Source of the DNA: Crocosphaera sp.
GTDB lineage: Bacteria; Cyanobacteriota; Cyanobacteriia; Cyanobacteriales; Microcystaceae
Direction: 5' to 3'
NCBI RefSeq assembly: GCF_030064895.1
Contig: NZ_JASJEB010000047.1
Location: forward strand, 1-53,819
Length of the DNA: 53,819 nt
Below the pieces are notes generated by a model. The model searched no databases. It saw nothing but the letters and a program-made list of their open reading frames with translations, and was not told the DNA's origin. This document shows positions 17,944 to 27,863 of the stretch, piece by piece. Numbering within the stretch: the stretch's first letter is position 1; every line of letters begins with the position of its first letter. A program made the translations under genes and the position numbers.

Positions 17944-18078
17944 AATCGATAATATTTATTCCCTAAAATACAGTTAACTATAACATATTATTAAAAGCCC
18001 GTCGTTAACGCCGGTGTCTTATTCTTTTAAATTTTTTATGCTATTATCTATAATAGTAAGGTATTATGGGAGTTTTCT

Positions 18079-18291
18079 GTGTCTTCAAAACCCAAAAAGT
18101 CTTTAGATATAATTAGATTGGGCCAGTTTATGAAATGGCAAAACTTAGTACAGAGTGGTGGTGAAGCAAAAATAAGAATTCAAGGGGGAGAAGTGATGGT
18201 TAATGGTTGTGTTGAGACAAGAAGGGGACGACAATTAATCAGTGGAGATAAAGTAACTTTTAATGGTAAGCATTACGAAGTCAATTTATAG
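18079..18291 (+). CDS. Small S4-domain RNA-binding protein (YbcJ-like)
   Basis: This is a 70-residue single S4 domain: LDIIRLGQFMKWQNLVQSGG, then AKIRIQGGEVMVNGCVETRRGRQL, then GDKVTFNG. The S4 fold binds structured RNA and occurs in ribosomal and ribosome-associated proteins. The start is a GTG, since no ATG lies upstream in frame. It stands alone. The family is clear; the RNA partner is unknown. Confidence 0.88.
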   Translation: MSSKPKKSLDIIRLGQFMKWQNLVQSGGEAKIRIQGGEVMVNGCVETRRGRQLISGDKVTFNGKHYEVNL

Positions 18292-18503
18292 TAAGCTGTT
18301 AAGCAGTTAAATCACTCCGCAGTGACTGACAATGAGACAGTGAGGGGGTTTTAAGGTTTGTTTACTAATTTGTCAATACGTTGTTTAAATTCCTATTAGC
18401 TTAAGGGTTCGCCTCGTTTTTCTAAGAGAAATTTGTTAATAACTTAAATATTAAATATTTCTTTGTTATACTACTGCAATAAGTAGTTATATGATCTAAA
18501 AAT

Positions 18504-21056
18504 ATGTCTAATTTAGGTTCTATTTTGAATAAGTTTCTATTTAAAAATAAGGTTAACTTTCGGGACATTAGAGATATTTAAAAATGGCTATTCATAGGGC
18601 TATTATTATTTTTCTGTGTGAGTATTTTTAGTCAATATACTTTACAAGCTCAGAATAATTCTAACTATGCTATTAGTATGCAAGCTGACTTTAATCGGCC
18701 AGAATTTTATCCCCTTAACCAATCAATAAACCGTGACCAATATCAACCAGTCGCTGAATGGACAGGGCGATTAATTTTACCAACTCAAGAAGAAATCGTT
18801 GCTAAACAATCACAATGGGTAGAAAAAGATTGGGTTAAAATTGAACTACATAATACCCCACAAACCTTTCAACAATTAAGAGGAAAAATTGTAACTTTAA
18901 CTTGGCAAGAGACACCCCAAGTGAATTATGTAGAGAAAGTTACTACAGATATAAAATTCAACGATAGAGCCAGAAAAGCTTATCAAAAGGGAGATGTTGT
19001 CCCTTCTCGTCTCAATGGAAGGAAACAAGTCGGCCCTTTACAATCCTTAGCCGGCGCACGTCAATACGATGATTTAATAGTAAAATTAACAGGAAATGTA
19101 GAACCTGTTTTAAACGATGATTTATTGACAGAAAAAGTAGAAGAAACACTGATTAAAATTGAAAGAGAACCTATACAAATAACTGGTCGCTATTATGGAT
19201 TAGTAAAAATAGAAGGAGAAGCTAAAAACATTAATAGAAAACCCTCAGAAGATTGTCCAGGAGAAAAACCATGTTCAGGAGAATATTATCAAGTTCGTCA
19301 CTACAATAGAGTTTCACAACGCTTTGATGGCCCTGTTGAAACAATCAGAATTCCCCAGCAACCTCGAGGTAATAATGGACGGTTTATTTCCACCCCTCGT
19401 TATCTGGAAAACGCCGAAACTGGAAAAGAGGGATGGTATATTTATGGGGCTCAAGATAAACAAGGAATTTTTACCGTACAGTCCTTAAAACCAAGAGCTT
19501 TAGTGCAACTAAAACCCGAAAGAGTTGAATTAAATCTACAGCCTGGACAACGTTATATTGCCCGAGAAAATTGGCAAAATACTCCAGAAAGAAAAGGGTC
19601 TTTTCAAAGTGTTTTAATTGCGCCTTCTGACCAGAATAGAGAACAAGCAATAAATGAATGGAAAGAAGGAGACTATGGCTTAGTAATTCATGCTTTTGGA
19701 GGAATTGGAGGAGATAATGGGGAAAGAATATCTGGTGGAACAGTAACCGGACATTTTTCTTATGGAGTGGCAAAAGTTGTTAAAGACTTTTTTACATCGG
19801 AGTTACAATTTGACATTATTTATTATCAAGTTTATGCCCAAAATCCACAAGGGATAATCTCTGGAAAGATTGACTGGTCAGCTTATTCAGGAGATTTACA
19901 AAGAGGATGGGTTGCTTCTCGCCCCTTGTCTGATGTTATTGTTAAGTTAGATGTTTTATCCGATTTTACAATAGCTAATCAAACCCTTTCTTTTGGGAGA
20001 CAGCTATTAGAATCTATAGAAATAATGATGGCACGTTATCGCACAGGAGATGGCACTGGAGTTTCTTCTGTTACTCCTTCTACCTCTTGTGTTCAAGACT
20101 CTAGTCAGGCACTATATATTGCCATGCAAAAGTTAAAACAACAGGTCATTTCTTCTCCTGAATTAATGAATTGGTTAAAAGAAAATCCCTCACAAATAGA
20201 AAATTCATTATTTGGGCAACTCAAACAACTGCTTCAAAACTTAAATAAAATTTTAGTTCCCTCTGGGGTTATTCGGGCTGACTGGCAGCAAAACGCCGAA
20301 GTTTTAGCAGGAGTAGCCGGGGGAGAACGTTTAACCACAGGTGAAACTATCTTATCTGGACTGCGAAGTTGGCGAACTATGTTGCCCCGTCGCGCCCATG
20401 ATGAAATGAGTTCTATTTTTTTACACAATAATGCCAGTTTATGGTTTTTGAGAACTAATCAAATTCTAGGCTGGGATGCAACTATTTTGCCCCTAGCTCC
20501 CACTTTCCTTTTTGGTCAAATTCCCTTATTTTCAACTGTATTCACGAGAGTCATTTCAGCCCTGACTTATCCTCTTTCTCCTGAAGATTGGTATCTTAGT
20601 TTAGGACTTTTATTAAGTTATGGCATAATTGTTCTTTCTCTTGGCTTTAAAAGCGGTTTTTTGACCTGGAAATTAGTTGATATTTCCCCTAAAAAATGTT
20701 TTCAAATTCTACAACTTTTCTTTTTGCCAGCCTTCATAGAAGAATTGGTGTTTCGGGTTATTTTACTCCCCCATTCCTTTGAAGGAGTTTATGGCATAGA
20801 ATGGCTGTTTTGGGTAACTTTAAGTCTAAGTTCATTTATCGTTTATCATCCCCTCAACGCTTTATTATTCTATCCCCAAGGGAGAAATGTATTTAGAAAA
20901 CCAATCTTCTTATTCTTTGCTGGGTTATTAGGGATTATTTGTGCTATCAGTTACACAATAACCGCTTCTTTATGGCCTCCCGTGGTCATTCATTGGTTGA
21001 TTGTGGTGATTTGGTTATTTTTCCTGAGTGGAGAACAAAAATTGACGATAAATTAA
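18504..21056 (+). pseudogene. GDYXXLXY-type lipoprotein-like region plus CPBP intramembrane protease; in-frame TAA near N-terminus
   Basis: The long open region (18618-21056) has a soluble part of about 600 residues with GDYGLVIHAFGGIGG, then a membrane domain with the CPBP glutamic-protease motif EELVFR (about residue 710) and a later conserved histidine, HPLNALLFYP. CPBP enzymes cut membrane proteins. Reading back in the same frame gives a hydrophobic leader, KWLFIGLLLFFCVSIFS, then a TAA at 18579-18581, then 25 more codons back to an ATG at 18504. The only start after the TAA is a GTG (18618) inside the leader. I infer a recent nonsense mutation that removes the signal segment. If the GTG is used, the CDS is 18618-21056 (812 aa). 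Confidence 0.75.
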
Positions 21057-21072
21057 TAACAATTAACAACAA

Positions 21073-21219
21073 TTAACTTTCTTGAGTTGCTGTAACGGAA
21101 GACTTATGCTTTGCAGATAATAAGGTCGTCCACTTAGTTGTCAAGAGTCGGGGAACTAACAAACAAAATAGACTATTTAACAGTAACATCACCCATAATT
21201 GGAGATTGCTCATTTCCAT
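21073..21219 (-). CDS. Putative small single-helix membrane protein (48 aa)
   Basis: A 48-codon ATG frame lies between the CPBP and DUF21 genes. Its product has one strong hydrophobic helix at about residues 6-26 (LQLWVMLLLNSLFCLLVPRL), a positively charged flank (TTKWTT) and a Ser/Thr-rich tail (SAKHKSSVTATQES). The pattern fits the small single-helix subunits of cyanobacterial thylakoid complexes, but I do not recognise the sequence. No strong ribosome-binding site is visible. A second ATG follows at codon 3. Confidence 0.45.
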   Translation of the reverse strand: MEMSNLQLWVMLLLNSLFCLLVPRLLTTKWTTLLSAKHKSSVTATQES

Positions 21220-21348
21220 AAGATAAAAGCCTCTTCTTTTGTTTATTTTTTCGCATCCCTAATTATGCCTAATATTGTTGAAAAAAGAAATAGCATTAAG
21301 TTTTAAATTTCTTGTTAGACAGATAAGTTTTTCTCAAGTTACAAAATA

Positions 21349-22389
21349 TTAAGGTTTTATACCTCTGGAATTCAATAAAACTTTACGTTTTTTTCTAGCA
21401 ATTTCTTGTAAGTCAATAATTCGATCAGTTTCATCAACTATTTCCCCGGTTAATACTTCTAAAACATCCTCTAAGGTTACTACTCCTGCAACTCCACCAT
21501 ATTCATCTAAAACAACCATTAAATGCTCACAAGTATCTTGAAAAGTCTTGAGTAACTTATCCGCTTTAATGGTTTCAGGAACATAATAAACTTGACGAAG
21601 TAACTGATTAATTTTCTTATTTTCTTTTCCTCTAATAATAGCTGTAAGTAATTCATCTTTAAGACAATATCCAATTACTTTATCGATAGATTCTTCAATA
21701 ACTAAAATGCGACTATGTTCAGAATTAATAATTTCTTCTTGAGACTCTATTAAAGTTAATTCTCCTGGTAAAAAAGTGACAATTACTCTAGGAGTCATTA
21801 ACTCGCTTGCGGTTAAATCATTGAGTTGAAATACTCGTTGAATCATTTCTGCTTCATCGTCTTCGATCACTCCTTCTTTATGACCAATCATAGTTAAAAA
21901 ACGGATTTCTGTTTCATTGGTAGTCGGTAATTTTCCCTGTTTAGTAAAAGGAGAAGTTATTTGTTCCATTAACCAAACTAGAGGGGTAAAAATGACTGTC
22001 AAAAATTGTACAGGAATGGCAACAGATAGAGCGATGGGTTCAGAATACCTTTCCCCAATAGTTTTCGGAATAATCTCACCGCAGACAATAATTAGAAAAG
22101 TTAAAACGCTAGAAAATAATCCTAACCAAGCATCTCCTAAAACACTAGCAGCCAAGCTACCAATAACAATACTGCCTACAATATTAAAAATGTTATTTAG
22201 GATAACAATAGTAGCAATAGGACGGTTCATTTTACTGCGAATTGACTGTAAAACTATTGCTGTTTTTTTCTTAGACTGTGCTAACTGTTTAACTCGAACC
22301 CGTGAAACAGAAAATAAAGCAGTTTCTGCACAAGCACAAATTGCTGAACCAGTTAAGACAATTAAAACCACAAAAATAATATTAAACAT
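21349..22389 (-). CDS. CNNM/CorC family membrane protein (DUF21 plus CBS pair)
   Basis: The 346-residue protein has an N-terminal DUF21 transmembrane domain (about 1-185, including SAICACAETALFSVSRVRVKQL and CGEIIPKTIGERYSEPIAL). A CBS-domain pair follows, containing LMTPRVIVTFLPGE and GGVAGVVTLEDVLEVLTGEIVDE. Relatives are linked to magnesium or sodium export and its regulation by nucleotides. The C-terminal CorC_HlyC domain of longer homologues is absent, as in many cyanobacterial members. The thiO-like gene ends 7 bases upstream of its start, so the two form an operon. Confidence 0.9.
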   Translation of the reverse strand: MFNIIFVVLIVLTGSAICACAETALFSVSRVRVKQLAQSKKKTAIVLQSIRSKMNRPIATIVILNNIFNIVGSIVIGSLAASVLGDAWLGLFSSVLTFLIIVCGEIIPKTIGERYSEPIALSVAIPVQFLTVIFTPLVWLMEQITSPFTKQGKLPTTNETEIRFLTMIGHKEGVIEDDEAEMIQRVFQLNDLTASELMTPRVIVTFLPGELTLIESQEEIINSEHSRILVIEESIDKVIGYCLKDELLTAIIRGKENKKINQLLRQVYYVPETIKADKLLKTFQDTCEHLMVVLDEYGGVAGVVTLEDVLEVLTGEIVDETDRIIDLQEIARKKRKVLLNSRGIKP

Positions 22390-22396
22390 AATAATT

Positions 22397-23509
22397 TTAT
22401 TTTAAAGCATTTTCCATAATTTTATCTCGAATCATTAAAGCTGTTGCAGGAGCTAATAAAATACCGTTACGATAATGACCAGTAGCTAATAATACACCAG
22501 GATAGTTAGGAACTTCTTTAATAATAGGTGCTGCTTCTCCATCGGGACGAGGACGTTTTCCCGACCAAGTATTAACAATTTTTCCTTTTCTCAATTCAGG
22601 AAAGACAGAAAAAACTTGTTTTTTTGCCTGTTCTAAAAACTCAATATTTGGCTTTACCTCTCCCCTTTGATTAGGAAATTCTAAGGTTGCACCTATCCAA
22701 TATTCTTGATTATTAATAGGAACAATATGGATGTCTTCCCCAGTAATCACAGGTTGAAAATTTACATTTCCTAAAGTATGATTCAACTTAATTTGTAATG
22801 CTTGTCCAAGAACAGGTTTAATTTTAACCATAGGTTGCAGGTGATCAATCAAAGGAGTCGAACCCAAACCAGCACAAATAATTAACCAATCCGTTTCTAG
22901 GGTCTGGTATGACGTTTTTATATGGTACGATTGACCATTATTTGCACTATCTATACCCATTGAAGTAATATTTTCAACTTTGACTCCAAACTGACAATTT
23001 ACACCGTTTTGAGAGGCAGCTAAAACAAGAGATTCAGTTAAAATAGTCGGGTTAATTTGTTTATCATTAGGGGAATAAATTGCCCCAATCACACGATCAT
23101 TTTGTACTTGAGGACAGCGTTTTAATAACTCATTTCGATCCCAAATTTCCAGAGGGTATCCGTTATCATGACGAAATTTTTGTAATTTATCCCATCTTTC
23201 TAAGGGATCATCAGCAAACCGTAACATTAAAATACCCTGATGGTTAACAGGAATTTTCTTACCTGTTAACCCTTCTAACTCAGGAATTAAAGTTGTATAA
23301 CGTTCTAAACTAAGCTGCCTAAGTTTCCAACCCCTTCCCCTTTTTTTCTGGCTAATAATAGCCATTAAAACCCCTAAAGCTGCCCCTGTTGAACCAGAAG
23401 CAGGTTTTTTTTCATCAATTAGGGTAATATCTAAACCCTTAATTAAACTTAGTTCGTAGGCAATAGACGATCCAATTACACCGGCACCAATAATAGTAAT
23501 ACGAGTCAT
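22397..23509 (-). CDS. thiO: DAO-family FAD oxidoreductase, glycine oxidase (ThiO)-like
   Basis: The 370-residue flavoprotein has an FAD-binding start, ITIIGAGVIGSSIAYELS, a second conserved block, SGSTGAALGVLM, and a C-terminal NTWSGKRPRPDGEAAPII...TGHYRNGILLAPATA segment. That segment is characteristic of glycine oxidase ThiO, which makes dehydroglycine for the thiazole of thiamine. In some cyanobacteria ThiO is fused to thiazole synthase ThiG; here it is a stand-alone polypeptide. It lies between psbQ and the DUF21 gene on the same strand. The ThiO role is likely but other amino-acid oxidases share these motifs. Confidence 0.8.
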   Translation of the reverse strand: MTRITIIGAGVIGSSIAYELSLIKGLDITLIDEKKPASGSTGAALGVLMAIISQKKRGRGWKLRQLSLERYTTLIPELEGLTGKKIPVNHQGILMLRFADDPLERWDKLQKFRHDNGYPLEIWDRNELLKRCPQVQNDRVIGAIYSPNDKQINPTILTESLVLAASQNGVNCQFGVKVENITSMGIDSANNGQSYHIKTSYQTLETDWLIICAGLGSTPLIDHLQPMVKIKPVLGQALQIKLNHTLGNVNFQPVITGEDIHIVPINNQEYWIGATLEFPNQRGEVKPNIEFLEQAKKQVFSVFPELRKGKIVNTWSGKRPRPDGEAAPIIKEVPNYPGVLLATGHYRNGILLAPATALMIRDKIMENALK

Positions 23510-23542
23510 ATAATTAATAATCTAAAAGCTGAAATAAGTAGA

Positions 23543-23561
23543 GGGCATAATAATTATGCCC
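23543..23561. other. Perfect palindrome between psbQ and thiO
   Basis: GGGCATAATAATTATGCCC is a near-perfect palindrome 26 bases past the psbQ stop. It may end most psbQ transcription or stabilise the psbQ 3' end before thiO; no T tract follows on the minus strand. Confidence 0.45.
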
Positions 23562-23587
23562 CCCAAAATATTACATTTAAAATGACC

Positions 23588-24031
23588 TTAACTACTGGGA
23601 AGTAAATCTAAGAACCCTTGTAAATGCTCAACTGCTTCACGATATTGGCGTTGTGCAGCCACTGCATTACGTTCCTTAGCTGCAGCATCCAAGCGTTCAA
23701 AGTCGCTGAATAAAGCCTTAGATAAATTTCTCGCTTCCTTTTGATCTTTTGGTAACAAAGAACGAGTTAAACTACTCATTTCTTGACGAAGACCCCCTAA
23801 AGGCCCGTGAATATAAGTACGGGTATCGATCCAATTTTGATCCGCAATAAAACCTTTGAGAATGTTTAAATTTTCCTTTGCTTCCTCAATGGGTTCAACC
23901 AGAATCTGTAATTGTTCAATTTTTTCGGGAGAATAGGTAGTGGGAATAGAGGCTTTCGGACCCCCACAACTAACACAGAAGATGGCCACAGCCACCAATA
24001 ATAAAGAGAGAATAGACCGAATACGTGGCAT
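23588..24031 (-). CDS. psbQ: Photosystem II lipoprotein PsbQ (CyanoQ)
   Basis: The product has 147 residues with a signal peptide ending in a lipobox (AIFCVSC, lipidated C22), so the mature protein is anchored to the lumenal face of the thylakoid membrane. The rest is a four-helix bundle with conserved IEEAKENLNILKGFIADQNWIDTRTYIHGPLG and LFSDFERLDAAA, diagnostic of CyanoQ. It stabilises the oxygen-evolving complex of photosystem II. The upstream region (24032-24390) carries a MITE-like repeat instead of an obvious promoter. Confidence 0.95.
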   Translation of the reverse strand: MPRIRSILSLLLVAVAIFCVSCGGPKASIPTTYSPEKIEQLQILVEPIEEAKENLNILKGFIADQNWIDTRTYIHGPLGGLRQEMSSLTRSLLPKDQKEARNLSKALFSDFERLDAAAKERNAVAAQRQYREAVEHLQGFLDLLPSS

Positions 24032-24167
24032 ATTTCTAAGTTTTGTTAATGATATTAAGTAGACTCCTCCGTTAATTCTCTCAAGAATTGAGTAAATTGG
24101 TCAATGTTTTTATTAGAAAAAATGTACTAATTAAGCAAGTCTGTCCAGGTTTGTATAGGTTTTACTT

Positions 24168-24385
24168 ACATCTTGCATCAGAACAGGAATACTTAATAAT
24201 TAGAGGCAGAAGGCAGGGTGCAGGAAGCAGGAGGGAATAAAAAAGTTGAAAAATAAGATTATTTAGCTTTTAAATGTCTTATAACTTACTATATAACGTG
24301 ATATATAAGTATTAATCCTTCTGCCTCCTGCCTTTCAACTCCTGCCTCAAAGAAAACTAGGCTTTTATTTGAAGGTGCAAGATGT
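24168..24385. repeat. MITE-like element with ACATCTTGCA terminal inverted repeats
   Basis: The 10-base arms ACATCTTGCA (24168-24177) and TGCAAGATGT (24376-24385) enclose about 200 bases. Inside are a second nested inverted pair of purine/pyrimidine-rich blocks (GAGGCAGAAGGCAG... and ...CTGCCTCCTGCC) and an AT-rich centre. There is no coding capacity. The structure resembles a miniature inverted-repeat transposable element sitting between psbQ and the LysR gene, and the two genes' regulatory regions must lie at its edges. Confidence 0.55.
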
Positions 24386-24390
24386 CGGTT

Positions 24391-25347
24391 TTAGGAAGCA
24401 GACTGATTAAGTGTAGGATCATTAAACTTCTTCACTTGTTGACGAACCAAATGGCAAAAATGAGCAATAGGAGGAATAGTAATGCGATCGCTGGTAGAAA
24501 CTAAAACCACTTGACGAGTTAATTGTTGAAGAGGTTTTGGGTTAGACTCATCTACAATAGGAAGCAAAGGACGCACCGATAAACTCTCATCTTTACTGCT
24601 TTCTATTAAAGCAGTTTCTGGTAACAAAGCGACGATTTCTCCTTGTCTAACCACCCCTCGAAAAGCATCTAGGGTATTCAATTCCATCACTGCATTGATA
24701 GTTAAATTGTGCATTGAACACCATTCCTGTAGCAATCTTTGCATTCCATAACCATCTTTAAAAACTACTTGCGGATACTTCATTAATTCTGTATAGGGAA
24801 CTTCTTTATAGCTAGTTAAAGGATGATCCGCAGCCATTAAAACATCAATCTTCTCTTCATATAATAAATCAACAGTCATCTCAGAGCTAGTGGTTAAAAA
24901 ACGATTATTCATGACGATCGCAATATCCACTAAACCATCTCTTAACACCTTTAATGTGCGATCGCTACCTAAGGCCGTCACCCTTAATTGTACTTGAGGA
25001 TAATCTACACAAAATTTTTGTAAAATTGGCGGTAAGAAATGGGAGCAAACCGAATGAATGGCTGCTACGCATAATTCTGGTTGTTTTCCTGCTTGTAAAT
25101 CTTTGATTTCTTGCCCAACCGTTGCCCATTCTTGACAAATTTTTCTCGCTCTTGGCAACAATTTTTCCCCTGCTACCGTCAATCTTGCTTGAGCTGAGCG
25201 GTGAAACAATAAAGCCCCTAAGTTCGCTTCTAGGGCTTGTATTTGTCGGCTGATAGTGGATTGGGTAATGCTACACTTAGTTGCTGCCTGTCCAAAACTA
25301 CCCGTCTCTGCGATCACCAAGAATGCTTGTAGTTGCTCAATTCGCAT
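24391..25347 (-). CDS. LysR-family transcriptional regulator
   Basis: The product has 318 residues. The N-terminal winged helix-turn-helix is clear (MRIEQLQAFLVIAETGSFGQAATKCSITQSTISRQIQALEANLG). A periplasmic-binding-like effector domain covers about 90-300. The start chosen is the ATG at 25345-25347, because LysR proteins begin just before the first helix; a TTG eight codons upstream is less likely. The N-terminus is closest to cyanobacterial NtcB-like nitrogen regulators, but I cannot assign the effector. It runs divergently from crcB, so it might control that gene, although the short interval has no recognised operator. Confidence 0.88.
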   Translation of the reverse strand: MRIEQLQAFLVIAETGSFGQAATKCSITQSTISRQIQALEANLGALLFHRSAQARLTVAGEKLLPRARKICQEWATVGQEIKDLQAGKQPELCVAAIHSVCSHFLPPILQKFCVDYPQVQLRVTALGSDRTLKVLRDGLVDIAIVMNNRFLTTSSEMTVDLLYEEKIDVLMAADHPLTSYKEVPYTELMKYPQVVFKDGYGMQRLLQEWCSMHNLTINAVMELNTLDAFRGVVRQGEIVALLPETALIESSKDESLSVRPLLPIVDESNPKPLQQLTRQVVLVSTSDRITIPPIAHFCHLVRQQVKKFNDPTLNQSAS

Positions 25348-25451
25348 TGATAAGGCTTTAGGTATCTTCAACTCTTGATAATATCTTATTTTGGCAGTTT
25401 ATTTCGTAGAATTTGATACTAAACTAATGAATAGTTGATTATTTTTTTTCT

Positions 25452-25820
25452 ATGCAGTTTTTATTAGTATTTTTAGGAGGGGGTTTAGGGAGTTGTTGTC
25501 GTTATCTTATTAGTAAAATAATTAACGAACAAATAGAAACAATTTTCCCGTGGGGAACCTTAACAGTTAATTTAATCGGTTGTTTAATTATTGGTATTAT
25601 AATTGGTTTAATTGAAAAATTCCCAATCCATCCTTATTGGATACTATTTCTAGTAACAGGATTTTGTGGAGGTTTTACTACTTTTTCTTCTTTTTCTTTA
25701 GAAAATAATTTACTCTTAAGAGATCAAAAACACACCTTATTATTAGTTTATACAATGTTTAGTTTATTGTGGGGATTTGCTGCTACTTTTCTCGGACTAA
25801 TACTTATCAAAAGATTTTAG
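25452..25820 (+). CDS. crcB: Fluoride channel CrcB/FluC
   Basis: The 122 residues with four membrane helices match dual-topology fluoride exporters: GGGLGSCCRYLIS near the N-terminus, WGTLTVNLIGCLIIG with the conserved Asn, and GFCGGFTTFSSFSLE with the Phe/Ser/Thr pore residues. It acts in the plasma membrane to keep cytoplasmic fluoride low. No fluoride riboswitch is visible in the short leader. It is a single gene divergent from the LysR gene. Confidence 0.93.
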   Translation: MQFLLVFLGGGLGSCCRYLISKIINEQIETIFPWGTLTVNLIGCLIIGIIIGLIEKFPIHPYWILFLVTGFCGGFTTFSSFSLENNLLLRDQKHTLLLVYTMFSLLWGFAATFLGLILIKRF

Positions 25821-25859
25821 TTATATAGCTCATCATTAATCAGTTGACTGTTGAAGTTA

Positions 25860-27863
25860 TCAAACTTTCTTTTGCCAAATTGTCCACAAGTACCCCAAGA
25901 TAAAAGGTAACCATAAAACTAATCTTTCTTGACTATTTAAAAACCAACTTGTATCTCCTAATGCTTGACGATATTGTAAAACAAAATAAATAAAACTCGA
26001 TAAACTAATTAAACGAACTCCTAAATTTTGATTGACTACAGCAAAAGGAATAATCCAAGTAAAATACCAAGCATGAATAACAGGAGAAACTATATATAAG
26101 AAAAAAAAGTATCCTAAACTAAATTGGCGAAAAGTTCTTGTTTGAGTTAATAACCAAATGATAGCAATAACTAAGGGAATAGCATAAATCCAATTCCATT
26201 GATGGGAATTTTGCCAAACTAAAGCTAATAAATAGGGAAAAAATTCGGCACTTTTTCCATAGGAAACGAAGTTAGAACTAGTAGGAATCAAAGGACATTC
26301 TTCTAGAGAACAAAAAGGAATTGCGCTTAAAACTAATGGCAATAATCCACTCATTAATACTAAACTAGCGAAGAAAAAATTAATCCGACGAAAAGCTTGA
26401 TAAACTAAAAAGCCTAAAATCGGCAAAGATATCCATTTTACTGCAATACTAATCCCGACGAAAACACCAGATGAAACCCATCTCCAAGAAAAATCATGAT
26501 TGTGATTAGAATCAAAAATTAACCAAGAAATTACTAAAGGCAAAATAAACCAACTATCATAGTGAGACCCTCCAGCAAAAGAATAAATCACTAAAGGATT
26601 CCAAGCATAAAGTAGGGTTCTTCTCTCACCAAAACGACGAGCTAACAACCAACAAATAAACAAATCAGCAACAATAAATCCCAATTTGAAAATCATTACA
26701 CTGGGACTAATTGTCGCTAAAAAACGAAATCCCCATTGTGCAATAGGGGGATAGATAGCAGAGGTATCAAGATGATTAATTAGAGACCACCATTCTGTTC
26801 GATAGGGTATTAATTCAACTGCATCGGGAGCAAAATGATAGGGACTAATTCCTAATGTTTGTAAATATCCTTCCCAAAGATATCTCCAAATATCATCACC
26901 TGGATACATGGGAAGTAGCAATAAACGAGTCAATATTGTAACTGTCCAAAACCAAACCTTTGAAAGATTAGTAATTCCCCAAGACAAAAAAAATCCCAAT
27001 CCCATAATTCCTATCCCTTGCAAAAATGGAGGAACAGTTTCTATTTTGAGAAAATCCCCATTAGGAATAATTAAAATTGTTCCTAAAAGCAAAAAAATAG
27101 ACGAAAAGAATAATAAAAATTTAGATGAATTAAAGTTCAGTTTATCTCTTAAATATAAATTTCCTAGGGTCGTCAAAATAATAATTCCGGCTTTAATACT
27201 TCCAGAAATCGTTCCCGAAATTTTTGATTTCCCTCCTTTTCGAGGATAGTAATTTACAGGAATTTCACAAATATTTAGATTAGATTGAACGGCTTTTACT
27301 TGCATTTCCACCGTCCAACCAAATCCCCTATCTTCCATGGAAAAACTTTCTAATGCAGAACGGCGAATTAAGCGTAAAGGCCCTAAATCATGGTACGAAT
27401 AACCCCATCCTAATTGAATCAGAAAACTAGCCAATCGGTTACCAAATTTTTGTACCGGTGTCATGACTTGACAACCCTTCACTGTGGCAGTGCGATCGCC
27501 TAAAATAAGGTCATAGGTTTTTTGTTTGGGCCAAAATTCCTCAAGTTGTGTTATGTCATCACTCCCATCTCCATCACAGAACAAAATCCACTCAATTTCA
27601 GGTGGTAAATTCTGTAAACCTGTCCAACAAGCTTGTCCGTATCCAACAATTGGTTCAGAGATGACTTCAACTCCTGCTTTTTCCGCTAAAGTTGCACTGC
27701 GATCACTGCTACCATTATCAATAATCCGAATTTTCTGCAATCCTAAATCATGTAGAGAGTTAATAACATTAATGATAGTTGCTTCTTCATTACGAACGGG
27801 GATAATAACTAGAATATTAACTAACCCTTTAGCTTTCTGGGAATTTGAATTAATGTTACTCAT
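25860..27863 (-). CDS. Fused family-2 glycosyltransferase and polytopic membrane glycosyltransferase domain
   Basis: The 667-residue protein has two parts. Residues about 15-235 form a GT2 catalytic domain of the dolichyl-phosphate mannose synthase kind (VIIPVRNEEATIINV, LFCDGDGSDD, RGFGWTVEMQVKAVQ). Residues about 245-665 hold about eleven membrane segments. One loop (YPGDDIWRYLWEGYLQ...SPYHFAPDA) resembles lipid-linked mannosyltransferases of the GT87/GT-C kind. The fusion could charge a lipid carrier and transfer the sugar onward; this is inference. It lies directly downstream of crcB, convergently, and upstream of the TnpB element. Confidence 0.85.
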   Translation of the reverse strand: MSNINSNSQKAKGLVNILVIIPVRNEEATIINVINSLHDLGLQKIRIIDNGSSDRSATLAEKAGVEVISEPIVGYGQACWTGLQNLPPEIEWILFCDGDGSDDITQLEEFWPKQKTYDLILGDRTATVKGCQVMTPVQKFGNRLASFLIQLGWGYSYHDLGPLRLIRRSALESFSMEDRGFGWTVEMQVKAVQSNLNICEIPVNYYPRKGGKSKISGTISGSIKAGIIILTTLGNLYLRDKLNFNSSKFLLFFSSIFLLLGTILIIPNGDFLKIETVPPFLQGIGIMGLGFFLSWGITNLSKVWFWTVTILTRLLLLPMYPGDDIWRYLWEGYLQTLGISPYHFAPDAVELIPYRTEWWSLINHLDTSAIYPPIAQWGFRFLATISPSVMIFKLGFIVADLFICWLLARRFGERRTLLYAWNPLVIYSFAGGSHYDSWFILPLVISWLIFDSNHNHDFSWRWVSSGVFVGISIAVKWISLPILGFLVYQAFRRINFFFASLVLMSGLLPLVLSAIPFCSLEECPLIPTSSNFVSYGKSAEFFPYLLALVWQNSHQWNWIYAIPLVIAIIWLLTQTRTFRQFSLGYFFFLYIVSPVIHAWYFTWIIPFAVVNQNLGVRLISLSSFIYFVLQYRQALGDTSWFLNSQERLVLWLPFILGYLWTIWQKKV

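Noticed and set aside
21917-22405. 162-codon plus-strand frame opposite the DUF21 gene
   Set aside because: It lies wholly antisense to a clear DUF21/CBS protein, lacks family similarity and is a codon-bias shadow.
25380-25451. Fluoride riboswitch before crcB
   Set aside because: The leader is short and AT-rich, and the conserved pseudoknot bases of the fluoride riboswitch are not visible.
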